Source: an uncultured Bdellovibrionales bacterium (GTDB lineage: Bacteria > Bdellovibrionota > Bdellovibrionia > Bdellovibrionales > UBA1609). From it: 64,000 bases of DNA. The stretch covers positions 1 to 64,000 of the forward strand of contig CAILEP010000012.1 of NCBI GenBank assembly GCA_903833275.1, given 5' to 3'. The notes below the pieces were generated by a model, which was not told where the DNA came from, did no database searches, and saw only the letters and a program-made list of their open reading frames with translations. How positions within the stretch are numbered: position 1 is the first letter of the stretch; the number at the start of each line of letters is the position of its first letter. Below, in pieces: positions 1 through 8,712 of the stretch. A program made the position numbers and the translations under genes.

Positions 1-294
1 AACTTCAGATGTTACCAAATAGCGAAAGACCTCTACAAACAAGCCCAATTAGTACCGCTAAAGGGTGAACCCAAAGATCAGCTCATAAGGGCTACATTAA
101 GTGTGTGTTTAAACTTGGTAGAGGGTTCTGCGAGGCCAACACAAAAAGATCGCCGAAGATTTTTTTATACGGCTTTGTCGTCATTGCGAGAGGTGCAAGC
201 ACTAATTGATTTACACGAACTCAATGGTTTGGGTTGCGCGGCCGATATGCTAGGGGCTCATGTTTACAAATTGATTATGGCGGTAAAGACGTGA
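1..294 (+). CDS. Four-helix-bundle protein (S23/IVS family), 5' end outside window
   Basis: The frame is open from base 1 and ends with TGA at 292-294, so the gene starts upstream of the window. The visible 97 residues carry the family hallmarks: an early F-x-x-Y-Q-x-A helix, QLIRAT, a NLVEGSAR turn and RRFFYTALSSLREVQ in the third helix. Members are small cytosolic helical bundles first seen as ORFs in 23S rRNA intervening sequences. They are also related to the Avd accessory protein of diversity-generating retroelements. Neither an rRNA nor a reverse transcriptase is visible here, so its role cannot be assigned. A GTG at 103 is an internal codon, not a credible start, because the conserved first helix lies upstream of it. 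Confidence 0.75.
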   Translation, partial: NFRCYQIAKDLYKQAQLVPLKGEPKDQLIRATLSVCLNLVEGSARPTQKDRRRFFYTALSSLREVQALIDLHELNGLGCAADMLGAHVYKLIMAVKT

Positions 295-404
295 TTCTTC
301 CAGGTCTCGGCCCCTGTGGCTGGTTTCAGAAACTGTCCCGCTACAGTGGGCCGCCGTCTGTGGATTGAAACTGTTTTTATCCCCAAATACCCACGGGTTT
401 ACTA

Positions 405-480
405 CGGCCTGTTTTCTGGTGGATGCTGCGTTGTCGTGCGGTAGCCGACAATGATGCGGCGTCCACCAGAAAACAGGCCG
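405..480. repeat. Long palindromic intergenic element, copy 1
   Basis: Perfect 19-base arms (405-423 and 462-480) enclose a 38-base centre that itself contains a second hairpin (TTGTCG 431-436 pairing with CGACAA 446-451). The right half, read on the minus strand (481 back to 457), matches 45938-45962 over 25 consecutive bases, so this is a dispersed repeat and not a simple terminator. It lies between two converging genes, 17 bases beyond the stop of the S41 protease gene, and may end transcription from both sides. Confidence 0.75.
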
Positions 481-497
481 GGTGGTTTACTCGTGGT

Positions 498-2171
498 TTA
501 CTCCACCAATTCAAGAATTCGATCGGTATAGAAGTTGCGATAGTCTTGATAGCCGTATTTAAAATCGTCGTGGGTGATCGGGTAGTCAAAATCGGGCACG
601 GCCCCGTGATTCTCAACTGCGACTCCGTCGGGACGGTAAAAAAGAGACTTCGTCATTTCAGGCGTAATTTGCGAATAGAAAAGCGCGCCTTGTTTCACTA
701 CGTGGCCGCCAAGGCCCATGGTGCGAGTGCCGATCAATTTCGCTCGCCCGTATCCCTTCATTAGAGACGGAAAGGCATCGCCGCCCGAGCCTGAGAGCTC
801 GTCAATCAGCATTACAATGGGTTTCGTATAGCGAATGGTATTCGGGTAAACGAGCGGCTGACCATCTAGGGCCGTCAGCGGGGTCATGTTATCACCCTTT
901 AGCCAAGCGGCTTTAATCAATTCGCAAACATGCGAAACATTGGCCGAAGCCATCGTATGTTCGCCGGCTTCTTTCGCCCAGCCCTGACATTGTAGATATT
1001 CTTCTTTATTGGCGAGCAATTGAAACTGCATCGGCGCTACTGGGCGGTCGATAAAAAGTGAAAGGATGCGGTGTAAATAGTCAACCGATCCACCGCAGTT
1101 GTGATCTTGATCAATGACGAGGCCCACTGTGTTTTTCTCTAGTTCAGAAACAGCATATTCGTATTGCGAAAAGCGCAGATCAAAATTGCCGTCTTCGGGC
1201 GAGTAGTGCGGGATACGCAAATACCCGATATTGCCTTTGGCGGTTGGGTAATAGTACGCCACAAAAGGGGCTTCCATTATGACGGTTGCTTTTGCCGGTT
1301 GTTCAACTCGCGAAAGGCCTGAGCAGCGAAATGACCTTTCAACTTGGGGGTTTTCAATTTCTTTGTAGAGTTCGAAAATCGAAAGATCGTCAAAATTCGC
1401 AGAGGCAGGGGCCGCGAGACTATTGGTGAGGTCGCCGAAACGCTTCGCTCGGCCGTTTACGCTCGAAAGAATTTCATCAAGCGCTTGGCCTTGTACGGCC
1501 CATTTCAAGGTCACTTCTTTAACGACATCCGAATTGCCACGACGCACTTTAATTGTGACCTCGCCCTGGGGAGTGGGCATACGCGAAGCCGTGCGCATAG
1601 TGAGAGCCATGACGGCAATTCTTCTTTCGGCCTGGGCGAAGCCTAAGCCTCGATATTTTTGCAACTCATCAACCACATCTTTAATATCGCGACCGCCAAA
1701 GCCAACGATCTCATCGCCCTTTACAAACGGAAAGATCGCTTCGGGCAATTGGGTGCGATTGACATTATCAATCAATACTTTGCCTTCGACCAAATCGGCG
1801 GCGAAGGGCAGAGAGGCTATTCGATCGGTTGGCAAGGTGGCGCGAAAGTGGCCGTCGTGAAACTCTGCAATAAACTGCATCAATAAATAGTAGAATTCAG
1901 CGTTGGATTTGGTCTGACTGGCCTTTTCAGCATAGGTCGCACGCAATACATCGACGTCGATATTCAAATTTAATTTTTTATACTGAAGGGGGCCATAACC
2001 CGATTTTACCAATGAAACAAGCTGATCGAGATCGCTTAGTTTTTGTTCATTGGTAAGATTGCTTATTGGCTCTGCAAACGCCGAAGTGCCCGTGCTAAAA
2101 GCGATGGCACAGAAAGCGATGACACCGCTCAAAATAACAGAGCCCAAAAACCGACTTGCGTTGATCTTCAT
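498..2171 (-). CDS. Exported S41-family (C-terminal processing-like) peptidase
   Basis: A 557-residue protein with a signal peptide (KINASRFLGSVILSGVIAF... ending near AFA-EP), an N-terminal helical part, a PDZ-like stretch (KGDEIVGFGGRDIKDVVDEL) and a C-terminal S41 core. The core shows VIDQDHNCGGSVDYL and then LIDELSGSGGDAFPSLM around residue 460, where the nucleophile serine is expected. The following GTRTMGLGGHV replaces the GK of Ser/Lys-dyad members, so it may belong to the tricorn/IRBP-like branch or be catalytically different. It probably acts in the periplasm on protein or peptide substrates, which are unknown. The ATG at 2171 is preferred over a TTG at 2183 because GGGGGGA sits at ribosome-binding distance before it. 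It is followed by the long palindrome at 405-480. Confidence 0.8.
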   Translation of the reverse strand: MKINASRFLGSVILSGVIAFCAIAFSTGTSAFAEPISNLTNEQKLSDLDQLVSLVKSGYGPLQYKKLNLNIDVDVLRATYAEKASQTKSNAEFYYLLMQFIAEFHDGHFRATLPTDRIASLPFAADLVEGKVLIDNVNRTQLPEAIFPFVKGDEIVGFGGRDIKDVVDELQKYRGLGFAQAERRIAVMALTMRTASRMPTPQGEVTIKVRRGNSDVVKEVTLKWAVQGQALDEILSSVNGRAKRFGDLTNSLAAPASANFDDLSIFELYKEIENPQVERSFRCSGLSRVEQPAKATVIMEAPFVAYYYPTAKGNIGYLRIPHYSPEDGNFDLRFSQYEYAVSELEKNTVGLVIDQDHNCGGSVDYLHRILSLFIDRPVAPMQFQLLANKEEYLQCQGWAKEAGEHTMASANVSHVCELIKAAWLKGDNMTPLTALDGQPLVYPNTIRYTKPIVMLIDELSGSGGDAFPSLMKGYGRAKLIGTRTMGLGGHVVKQGALFYSQITPEMTKSLFYRPDGVAVENHGAVPDFDYPITHDDFKYGYQDYRNFYTDRILELVE

Positions 2172-2247
2172 AAATCCCCCCAAAAGATTTTATTAGTGAA
2201 CCTTGAAGGCTTCTAACAGAAGGGGGGGCAGTTGGTAAATGCGATTT

Positions 2248-3348
2248 TTAAACGTGCAGGATCCAATTGCCTGGCGCTTTGATTTCGCCGTGCTGTATAC
2301 CCTTCAGATGCGAGAGCAGCTGCTGGGTCGCCGGGTTCTGTTCGGGTAGTGAAATTAATTCGGGCTGAGCCTCGAGTGTATCCTGAAATAAAAACTCACC
2401 AATGGGGCTAACCACGGCGGCTGTCCCACAGGCGAAAGTCTCGGTGATCTTGCCCGTCTGAATCTGCTTTCGAAGGTCAGTAAATGAAAGCTGGGTTTCG
2501 ACCGGCTTCAACCCTAATGCGGGTGCGACTTCGAGAAGCGAACGGCGTGTGACTCCATCAAGAATGCAGCCGTTGAGAACCGGTGTTAAGAGCTCTTTAC
2601 CTCGTACCGCAAAGAAATTCATGCCGCCAAGTTCGTCAATAAAGTCGTGGTGAAGGGCATCGAGGTAGAGCACCTGATCGCACTCTCGTTGCGCGGCCAG
2701 GCGTTGGGGCCAAATACTGGCGGCGTAATTAGCGGCGGTTTTCGCTTCGCCAAGCCCTCCAGGGTAGGCTCGAACAAATTGTCGGTTGACCATAACCCGC
2801 GCGCGCTTCGGTTTTGCGCCACCAAAATAACCACCCGCAATCGAGCTCATAATATAAAATATGTAGCTCTGTGCCGCGCCCACTTTAATCTTATGATCGG
2901 CGGCGATTAGCAGCGGTCGCAAATAGAGCGAGTGGTCGGGCTCAGAAGGTACATTGTCAGCGACAAAGGCGGTGTATTCTTGAATGCATTTGAGAAACAC
3001 GTCTTCGGGGACATCAGCCATCACCATGCGGCGAGCTGAATTGCGAAAACGCGTAGCATGTTTGTCGGCGCGAAAAACCCCAACTCGGCCGTCTTTTTGC
3101 CGAAATGCTTTCATTCCTTCAAAAATGCTCTGACCATAATGCAACACGCTTGAAGTTGGAGAAAATGGTTCGTCTTCGAGGGGTTTGATTTCGGCATTGA
3201 AATCGTTGGTGCCATCGAGATGTAAGTTCATGCGAAGGATGTGGGGCGCAAACACAGCCCCGAAAAGCGGGTGAGGGGTAAAATGAACCGGAGGCAATTT
3301 CTCGCATCGTTTGATCTTCACAGTTGCGTTCTTGGTAATTGCATTCAT
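2248..3348 (-). CDS. ilvE: Branched-chain amino acid aminotransferase
   Basis: A 366-residue fold-type IV PLP aminotransferase of the longer BCAT (type II) branch. It interconverts leucine, isoleucine and valine with their 2-oxo acids using 2-oxoglutarate. Visible hallmarks are LHYGQSIFEGMKAFR (residues 69-83), RPLLIA, and the PLP lysine K203 in GEAKTAANYAAS, followed by LYLDA and GVTRRSLLE. Length and motifs are normal. It is cytosolic and monocistronic in appearance. With the leucine dehydrogenase at the other end of the window it gives two routes for branched-chain amino acid deamination. Confidence 0.95.
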   Translation of the reverse strand: MNAITKNATVKIKRCEKLPPVHFTPHPLFGAVFAPHILRMNLHLDGTNDFNAEIKPLEDEPFSPTSSVLHYGQSIFEGMKAFRQKDGRVGVFRADKHATRFRNSARRMVMADVPEDVFLKCIQEYTAFVADNVPSEPDHSLYLRPLLIAADHKIKVGAAQSYIFYIMSSIAGGYFGGAKPKRARVMVNRQFVRAYPGGLGEAKTAANYAASIWPQRLAAQRECDQVLYLDALHHDFIDELGGMNFFAVRGKELLTPVLNGCILDGVTRRSLLEVAPALGLKPVETQLSFTDLRKQIQTGKITETFACGTAAVVSPIGEFLFQDTLEAQPELISLPEQNPATQQLLSHLKGIQHGEIKAPGNWILHV

Positions 3349-3554
3349 GTTTCGCCCTCAATTTTGGCCTTAATTCTCGGCCTTAAATTTGACTTCTGTA
3401 ATTGCGATTTATATGGCCTGAATATGACCGCCAGGCCGTAAAATGTCACGTTGATTATAGTTTGTTCAGGTGTAACCCAGTGAAAGGTCAATAGTTTTCA
3501 GTAGAGCGCGGCACCAAGCTTGCTACTTGTATAGGTTGCTAAGGAGCAACCCAT

Positions 3555-4217
3555 ATGAAACGCATTATTTTAGGCACTCTATGTCTCTTTGTATCAACGG
3601 TTTCAACAACTGCGGTTTGGGCCCAAGAGGCCTCGATCCAGGACGTGACCAAACTTGAGCGTAAGACAAACGAACTCGAACTTGATAAAGACGTCGAGAG
3701 CATGGAGCAATATGGTGAAGCGGCTTCGGTAAAAGAAGCTGAGGTTGAGACTCGCCAACTCGAGAAAGAAACTCGCCAACTTGAGAAAGACATTGCTCGG
3801 TTGCACAATCAAAATCTAAAAGCCAAAGAGAAGTCGCAGCGTTATGCTGACTTATTCAAGCAAAAGGCAAAGTTAGCCGCTGACTATCAGGCCCGCGCTC
3901 ACAAAGCCGAACGAGAAAAAAATGCTTCTGAGCGTTCGAAGCAGAAAATCGAAGCAAAAGTAAAAAACAAAGAGCAGCAAGTAATTCAATTGGTGGCCGA
4001 CCGTAAGGCTAGCGAAAAGCGCTTAGCTGAGTTGAAACATGATGATCGCGACCTTCGCGGTCGTTTAGCTCGTGCCGAAAGTCAAATTAAGCGCAATCAA
4101 TTGCGCAAAAAGCAGCTGCATGAGCGCGCTGTACGGCTGGCTCGCTCTAACGGCAAACTGAAACATAAAGTGATGACAGCTGAACGTGAGAGCAATCGAA
4201 CTTCGATCGTGCGATAA
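3555..4217 (+). CDS. Exported coiled-coil protein, unknown function
   Basis: A 220-residue protein with a clear signal peptide (KRIILGTLCLFVSTVSTTAVWA, cut before QEAS). The rest is almost wholly charged heptad-like sequence rich in Lys, Glu, Arg and Gln, with a short tandem duplication ETRQLEKETRQLEKD near residue 70. It is probably a long periplasmic coiled coil. The start is supported by AAGGAG at 3541-3546, eight bases before the ATG. The gene for another small exported protein starts 33 bases after its stop, so the two are probably co-transcribed. I do not recognise a specific family. Confidence 0.8.
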   Translation: MKRIILGTLCLFVSTVSTTAVWAQEASIQDVTKLERKTNELELDKDVESMEQYGEAASVKEAEVETRQLEKETRQLEKDIARLHNQNLKAKEKSQRYADLFKQKAKLAADYQARAHKAEREKNASERSKQKIEAKVKNKEQQVIQLVADRKASEKRLAELKHDDRDLRGRLARAESQIKRNQLRKKQLHERAVRLARSNGKLKHKVMTAERESNRTSIVR

Positions 4218-4250
4218 CTTTTGGCCACGCGGGGCCCGGTAGGAGTCATT

Positions 4251-4682
4251 ATGAAAATGTTAATTTGTGCAATTTTGAATTTTGCCACGGCGTTTAGTGC
4301 CGCAAGCGCAGACACCACCATTTCGGCAAAGTTAGTCGCGTTAAAGCCAGATAACGCTGTGATTGTTGATAAAGCCACAGGGGCAATTTCTAATCAAGAA
4401 GTCTACACCACTGTCCCGACAGTTCTTAATGAGATTTTTATTTATGAGATCTCAAGCGGCAAAGAAATCGGCAAACTAAATCCAGATGGCAGCAATCAAC
4501 TTTCCGTTTCTGATGTCTCGAACATACTCGTTTGGTTTCTAATAGCGACGGATGAAGAATCAACAAATTATCGTCTGACTCTTTCTCAGAACGGCGTGAC
4601 AATGAAAGATTCATTTCGGCCCATGTTACATGAAGCTGGCGTATATAGAAGTGCTGGTACCGTAAAGAATTTCGCCAAATAG
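4251..4682 (+). CDS. Small exported protein, unknown function
   Basis: 143 residues when started at the ATG of 4251, which has TAGGAG nine bases upstream and directly begins a signal peptide (KMLICAILNFATAFSAASA-DTT). The in-frame TTG at 4221 would put a charged leader before it and is less likely. The mature part of about 120 residues looks beta-rich (KLVALKPDNAVIVDKATG, NEIFIYEISSGKEIGKL). There are no cysteines in the mature part and no recognisable motif. It is probably periplasmic and in one operon with the coiled-coil protein upstream. Confidence 0.7.
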   Translation: MKMLICAILNFATAFSAASADTTISAKLVALKPDNAVIVDKATGAISNQEVYTTVPTVLNEIFIYEISSGKEIGKLNPDGSNQLSVSDVSNILVWFLIATDEESTNYRLTLSQNGVTMKDSFRPMLHEAGVYRSAGTVKNFAK

Positions 4683-4758
4683 TTCCTTTTGGAGTCGCTG
4701 GTCTAACTGACCGGTCGGTGGCCTTGGCTCATAGGGTATTCTGTGATGCTAACCGAAG

Positions 4759-5322
4759 TCACACTCGAAGCGGCCCGAATCGAGGGTCGCTCTGCCAGCG
4801 CAATAAAAATCTTGTTTCGCTGCGCGAATACCCCTGAGACTCCATTTGATTAATTATGATATAGTCATCAAGACTAAGCATAGCTTTAAAGCCAACCACA
4901 ATCCGTGAGAATGGGCGGCCATCCCAAAAATTTTTGGCAGCGGCAATTTTATTCCACTTCGAAGTGCCGGTCACCGCCATAACAATCGCCCCCGTCACCG
5001 CCCGAATAAAGGCACGGTAAGTGTGTCTGTTCGTAAGCTGTAAGTGAATGTGAAGGTGATTGCCGACATTGGCGCTTGTTTTCAGGCGCACGCCGTTTTT
5101 CTTCGCGAATTGTTCGAGAATTTGTTTAATTTTGGCCTTGTGGCGAAGAAATGACCACGCCCCCGTGGCTTTTTTAGAGCGCAATACGAAATGCATCGTG
5201 TGCTGGGTCGAAATCGGTCGACCCGTTTGGCGACCCTTGCGTTTTTTAAAGTGATCGCCGCCGTAGACTTTTGTGCTTTTTTTGAGAAGGGCATGTTGCT
5301 TATGCGTCGAGATTTTTAACAT
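4759..5322 (-). CDS. IS200/REP-associated-type HUH transposase (Y1_Tnp)
   Basis: A 187-residue protein from the ATG at 5322. It has the order expected of REP-associated tyrosine transposases: GRPISTQHTMHFVLRS (residues 34-49), the HUH motif in NHLHIHL (H91 and H93 as metal ligands), FWDGRPFSRIV, and a C-terminal tyrosine (Y154 in LDDYIIINQ) where the DNA-linking residue is expected. Such proteins nick single-stranded DNA at palindromic repeats, and chromosomal copies are usually single and associated with REP sequences. No terminal IS ends are evident. Long palindromes elsewhere in the window (405, 45938, 47930, 56564) are candidate substrates, but this link is inference. A start further upstream, the TTG at 5358, is possible but less likely. 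Confidence 0.8.
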   Translation of the reverse strand: MLKISTHKQHALLKKSTKVYGGDHFKKRKGRQTGRPISTQHTMHFVLRSKKATGAWSFLRHKAKIKQILEQFAKKNGVRLKTSANVGNHLHIHLQLTNRHTYRAFIRAVTGAIVMAVTGTSKWNKIAAAKNFWDGRPFSRIVVGFKAMLSLDDYIIINQMESQGYSRSETRFLLRWQSDPRFGPLRV

Positions 5323-5671
5323 GTGAGCGATGGTATAAAAAATGAACTTTATAGTCAATTGCGGATTGAGTCTTTGCCTTGACCTTTTCTTTGCGCAAAG
5401 GCAAGGGCGCTACTTAGCGAGTGTGTAAACTGACGCAGAGGGCTCTGCTTAAGCCAGTGCCCGGCGAATTCGGCCGTCGGTCACACGTGCAGCCGGCGAG
5501 ATTGGCTTCCTGAATCGTTGCCTGAACCGTTGCCGGAAACCTTGAAAACTCATGCCGGCGCTGCCTGACTGGGCCGAAACTTGGTGACCACAATTTTAGT
5601 CGGAGGCCATTTCTGTTTTGTCTGACTCTGGCAATTTGGTGCGCAATCGCGGGAAATCACCGCGACGGCCT
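5323..5671. other. Intergenic stretch with no recognisable gene
   Basis: About 350 bases between the transposase start and the end of the antiporter gene. Neither strand offers a convincing coding frame with a ribosome-binding site. It holds a 12-base palindrome (CTTTGCGCAAAG, near 5389-5400) and several GCCGGC-containing stretches between 5480 and 5560. It may include the promoter of the transposase gene, but I see no clear -35/-10 pair. Confidence 0.5.
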
Positions 5672-7444
5672 CTACAGCTTGGCCGATCGAGGGCCGAGTT
5701 CGCCGTGCAGGGCTTTGCGTAGCTCGGTGACCAGGTCGCCAACCAAAGGGGCCTCGACATTAAAACTTTGCAGAGTCAGGTCGATCACTTTCAAGGCGGT
5801 TTCGCTTTCGCTCACCACAAAGTGCGTGGGCGGATGGTCGCGAAGGCGCTCAAGATCTGTCAAATAATGGGTTCGGGCGATGACGGGTATATTTGGCCGT
5901 AAATGGTGAATCGAGCGCAAGATTGGCCCAAGCATACTAGCGCCCGAGGTCACCGCGACAATTAAGCGAGCGCGATCAATGGCGGCGGCTTTTAAAATCT
6001 CAGGGTGAGCGGCGTCGCCAAATAGAATTGGTAGGCTTGGCGAGTTAATGCGCACAGTTTCAGCGTTCAATTCAATAATTTGAAAGGGTATTTTTAAATG
6101 TTGAAGGACTCGGCAAAGACTTTGGCCAGCGACCCCGTAGCCGATAATGATAACGTGTTCAGCGAGGCCCTTTTCGCCGGTGAGCTCACTCATGTCAGCA
6201 TCGGGCACATAGCGCCTTAAAATCTTTCTTAAGCGATTGCGAAAACCAGACGCAAGTTTTGAAGCTGCGGTTGGCATGACGCGATCCCAGAATTCGCCAT
6301 GCAGTAAGAATGGCAGTTTTTTGTAAACCAGCGGTGTCAGGGCCAACGAGGTGATGCCAACGGCAACGAAGTATTGCGATTCGCTATCGCTGATCAAAGA
6401 GTGCTTGCGACCCAGTTCGGCTAGAATAAAAGAGAATTCACCAAATTGAAAAAGCAAGCCAGTGACCGCCCGCGAAATGCCCGACGAGTTGCCGGCCAGC
6501 CAAACTAGAAAAAACAGAATTGCCGATTTTATTAAGAACACGCAAACGCCAATTAGAAAAATTGAGCCCGTGTGCTGAAACAAAAACTTCACATCGAGCA
6601 TCATCCCGACGGCGACAAAAAACAGTGAAAGAAATGAGTCGCGCAACGGTAAAATTTCAGCTGTAGCTTGTTTGCCGTAGTGCGAGCCGGCTAAGAGCAT
6701 CCCGGCGATAAATGCGCCGAGTGAAACCGAAAGCCCGATGCGGTTCATCAAAGCGGCAGAGCCGACGCAAATAAAGAGCACGGTGAAGAAAAACACCTCG
6801 CGGCTTTGGGTGCGAGACACCACCCTTAGTAGATAGGGCAGAGCATAGCGACTGATCAGAAATAGTAGAACGAGGGCGAGGATGATCAGCAGGACGAGCG
6901 GAAAAATCGAATCCACCAAAGAATCGGCGGCGGCTTGCCGCGACACTAAAAATGGTATGGCCAAGATCATTGGTATAACTGCGATATCTTGCATTAAAAG
7001 AACGCTAAATGAGGCTCGGCCATACGGAGTATCAAACTCTCGATTGTCATGAAGCAACTTGAGCACAATCGCGGTCGAGCTTGGTATTATGAGAAAGGCG
7101 AAGAAAATCGCTTTTTCGGGCCGAAAATCGAAGCCGAACCACAGAATGGCAGTAAAAAAGACGAGTGTTAAAAGAATTTGGCCGAGGCCTAAAACCATCA
7201 ATGGGCGACCATAGCGAACAAGGTCTTTGAAAGAAAATTCGAGGCCAATTGTAAACATAAGTAAGACAGCCGAGATCTCGGTGATGTTGTAAACCTGGGG
7301 CGAAGTGCTGATTAGGCCGAGGGCTGAGGGCCCGATAACAATCCCGGCGGTGATAAACGCCACGATTGGCGGCAGTTTAAATGAGTGAAACGCAATGGCC
7401 ACTAAAATGGCTGCGCCTAGCATAATGAGAGAATCGCCTATCAT
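5672..7444 (-). CDS. CPA2-family cation:proton antiporter with TrkA-N domain
   Basis: A 590-residue inner-membrane protein of the KefB/KefC/YbaL type. The first ~390 residues form about 12 membrane segments with family sequences such as AGIVIGPSALGLI near the N terminus, MFTIGLEFSF, IPSSTAIVLKLL, LMQDIAVIPMI and FQFGEFSFILAELG. A cytosolic Rossmann TrkA-N domain follows (HVIIIGYGVAGQSL, near residue 420) that normally senses nucleotides or glutathione adducts. It should exchange K+ or Na+ for protons. No ancillary KefG/KefF-like subunit is adjacent. The next gene on the same strand, hemF, ends 71 bases upstream of its start. Confidence 0.9.
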   Translation of the reverse strand: MIGDSLIMLGAAILVAIAFHSFKLPPIVAFITAGIVIGPSALGLISTSPQVYNITEISAVLLMFTIGLEFSFKDLVRYGRPLMVLGLGQILLTLVFFTAILWFGFDFRPEKAIFFAFLIIPSSTAIVLKLLHDNREFDTPYGRASFSVLLMQDIAVIPMILAIPFLVSRQAAADSLVDSIFPLVLLIILALVLLFLISRYALPYLLRVVSRTQSREVFFFTVLFICVGSAALMNRIGLSVSLGAFIAGMLLAGSHYGKQATAEILPLRDSFLSLFFVAVGMMLDVKFLFQHTGSIFLIGVCVFLIKSAILFFLVWLAGNSSGISRAVTGLLFQFGEFSFILAELGRKHSLISDSESQYFVAVGITSLALTPLVYKKLPFLLHGEFWDRVMPTAASKLASGFRNRLRKILRRYVPDADMSELTGEKGLAEHVIIIGYGVAGQSLCRVLQHLKIPFQIIELNAETVRINSPSLPILFGDAAHPEILKAAAIDRARLIVAVTSGASMLGPILRSIHHLRPNIPVIARTHYLTDLERLRDHPPTHFVVSESETALKVIDLTLQSFNVEAPLVGDLVTELRKALHGELGPRSAKL

Positions 7445-7515
7445 GAGAAAATGCTATCCGCAGAATACAGCGCCGACAAGATAATTGCAGGCGCCAAAGC
7501 TGAGCGATCAGATTC

Positions 7516-8319
7516 TTACCAGGCGGCAAGAGGGGGCATCGAGCACAATATGGCTTCGGGGTTGCCCCCGGACTCAAAGCCAAATTTGGTGCCGCGGTCA
7601 TAAAGCAAATTAAATTCGACATATTGGGCGCGGCGTTCAAGCTGAAGGCGGCGGTCGGCTTCGGAGTAAGGTTCGCTCAGCCGGCGGTGGTAAATCGGCA
7701 TTATAGATTCGAGAAAATTGTCGCCGATGGACTTCCACATTTTGAGATCCTGATCGGGGTTTGCTGTTTTGAAAAAGTCAAAAAAGATGCCGCCGACCCC
7801 ACGTTCGCGGTTGTGATGCTTGATAAAAAAGTACTCTTTGGCGTGCTGTTTAAACTTGGGGTAGAGCTCGGCGCCAAAGGGGGCGAGGCATTTTTCAGCC
7901 ACAGAATGAAAGTGGGCGGTGTCCTCTGCGAACTCGAAGCCCATGGGGGTGAGGTCAAAGCCGCCCCCGAGCCACCAGTCGCCCTTTTCTTGGGTTTCGC
8001 CTTTGCGAATATAACGAATATTAAAATGGACGGTTGGCATTTTGGGGTTTCGCATGTGGGTGATCAAACTAACGCCGGTGGCGAAAAATGGGATTTTTTC
8101 TTGTGAGCCCGGGTATTGCGGCCCGCTGACCCCTGACCAATTAACGGCTGCTTTTTCGAAAACATCGCCGCGCAGAAGAGATATTTCGCCGCCACCGGTG
8201 CCCTTGCCATAGGCCCAAGGTTTTCTGACGAATCGACCGTTGGTTTCAATCGACTCGAAACCTGCAATAATGCGTTCTCGCAAATCTTTTAAATAGGCTA
8301 CAATTTCGTGTTCGGTCAT
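7516..8319 (-). CDS. hemF: Oxygen-dependent coproporphyrinogen III oxidase
   Basis: A 267-residue cytosolic enzyme that decarboxylates coproporphyrinogen III to protoporphyrinogen IX with O2. The family is very conserved and its motifs are intact: NWSGVSG, MRNPKMPTVHFNIRYI, DWWLGGGFDLTP, HHNRERGVGGIFFDF, YVEFNLLYDRGTKFG and the terminal GGNPEAILCSMPP. It is somewhat shorter than the ~300-residue enterobacterial enzyme at the N terminus. It implies aerobic heme synthesis and sits divergently beside the ferrous-iron genes feoAB, forming an iron/heme neighbourhood. Confidence 0.96.
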   Translation of the reverse strand: MTEHEIVAYLKDLRERIIAGFESIETNGRFVRKPWAYGKGTGGGEISLLRGDVFEKAAVNWSGVSGPQYPGSQEKIPFFATGVSLITHMRNPKMPTVHFNIRYIRKGETQEKGDWWLGGGFDLTPMGFEFAEDTAHFHSVAEKCLAPFGAELYPKFKQHAKEYFFIKHHNRERGVGGIFFDFFKTANPDQDLKMWKSIGDNFLESIMPIYHRRLSEPYSEADRRLQLERRAQYVEFNLLYDRGTKFGFESGGNPEAILCSMPPLAAW

Positions 8320-8490
8320 TTTAAGCTGCTCATCTGGTTGGGGTCCGCCTTGTAGTTCGTCTTTACGCTATTCTTTATATTCAATTGGTTTTCATCTGCT
8401 ATTTGTATGATCAAACTCATGTATTGCGAGTTTTTTATTTGCTACTCCTTATAGTTTGCAGGATGTCTCACCAGAATCAACGGAAAGTGT

Positions 8491-8712
8491 ATGCAGCGCC
8501 TTACCGAAATCAGCCAGACGACAGAAAAACGTATTGTCGACATAACGGCCGAGCCCGAGTTGCGCGAGCGCCTACTCGAAATGGGCTTGGCGCCCGGGCG
8601 TACTTTACGTCGATTAGGGTCATTGCCCTTCGGCGGGCCAACAATTGTGCAAGCGGGGTCGTTGTTTCTGGCGCTTCGCCGCAATGAAGCTGAAAGTGTG
8701 TGGGTCGAATAA
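8491..8712 (+). CDS. feoA: FeoA ferrous iron transport accessory protein
   Basis: A 73-residue SH3-like protein with the family signature LRERLLEMGLAPGRTLRRL and a closing ALRRNEAESVWVE. FeoA is a small cytosolic partner of FeoB needed for Fe2+ uptake. GGAAAG lies five bases before the ATG. Its TAA overlaps the ATG of feoB by one base, which implies translational coupling. The 170 bases between hemF and feoA should hold divergent promoters, but I could not identify a convincing Fur box. Confidence 0.92.
   Translation: MQRLTEISQTTEKRIVDITAEPELRERLLEMGLAPGRTLRRLGSLPFGGPTIVQAGSLFLALRRNEAESVWVE

Noticed and set aside
8320-8490. Fur box between hemF and feoA
   Set aside because: The region is AT-rich, but I could find no 7-1-7 dyad that matches the Fur consensus well enough.
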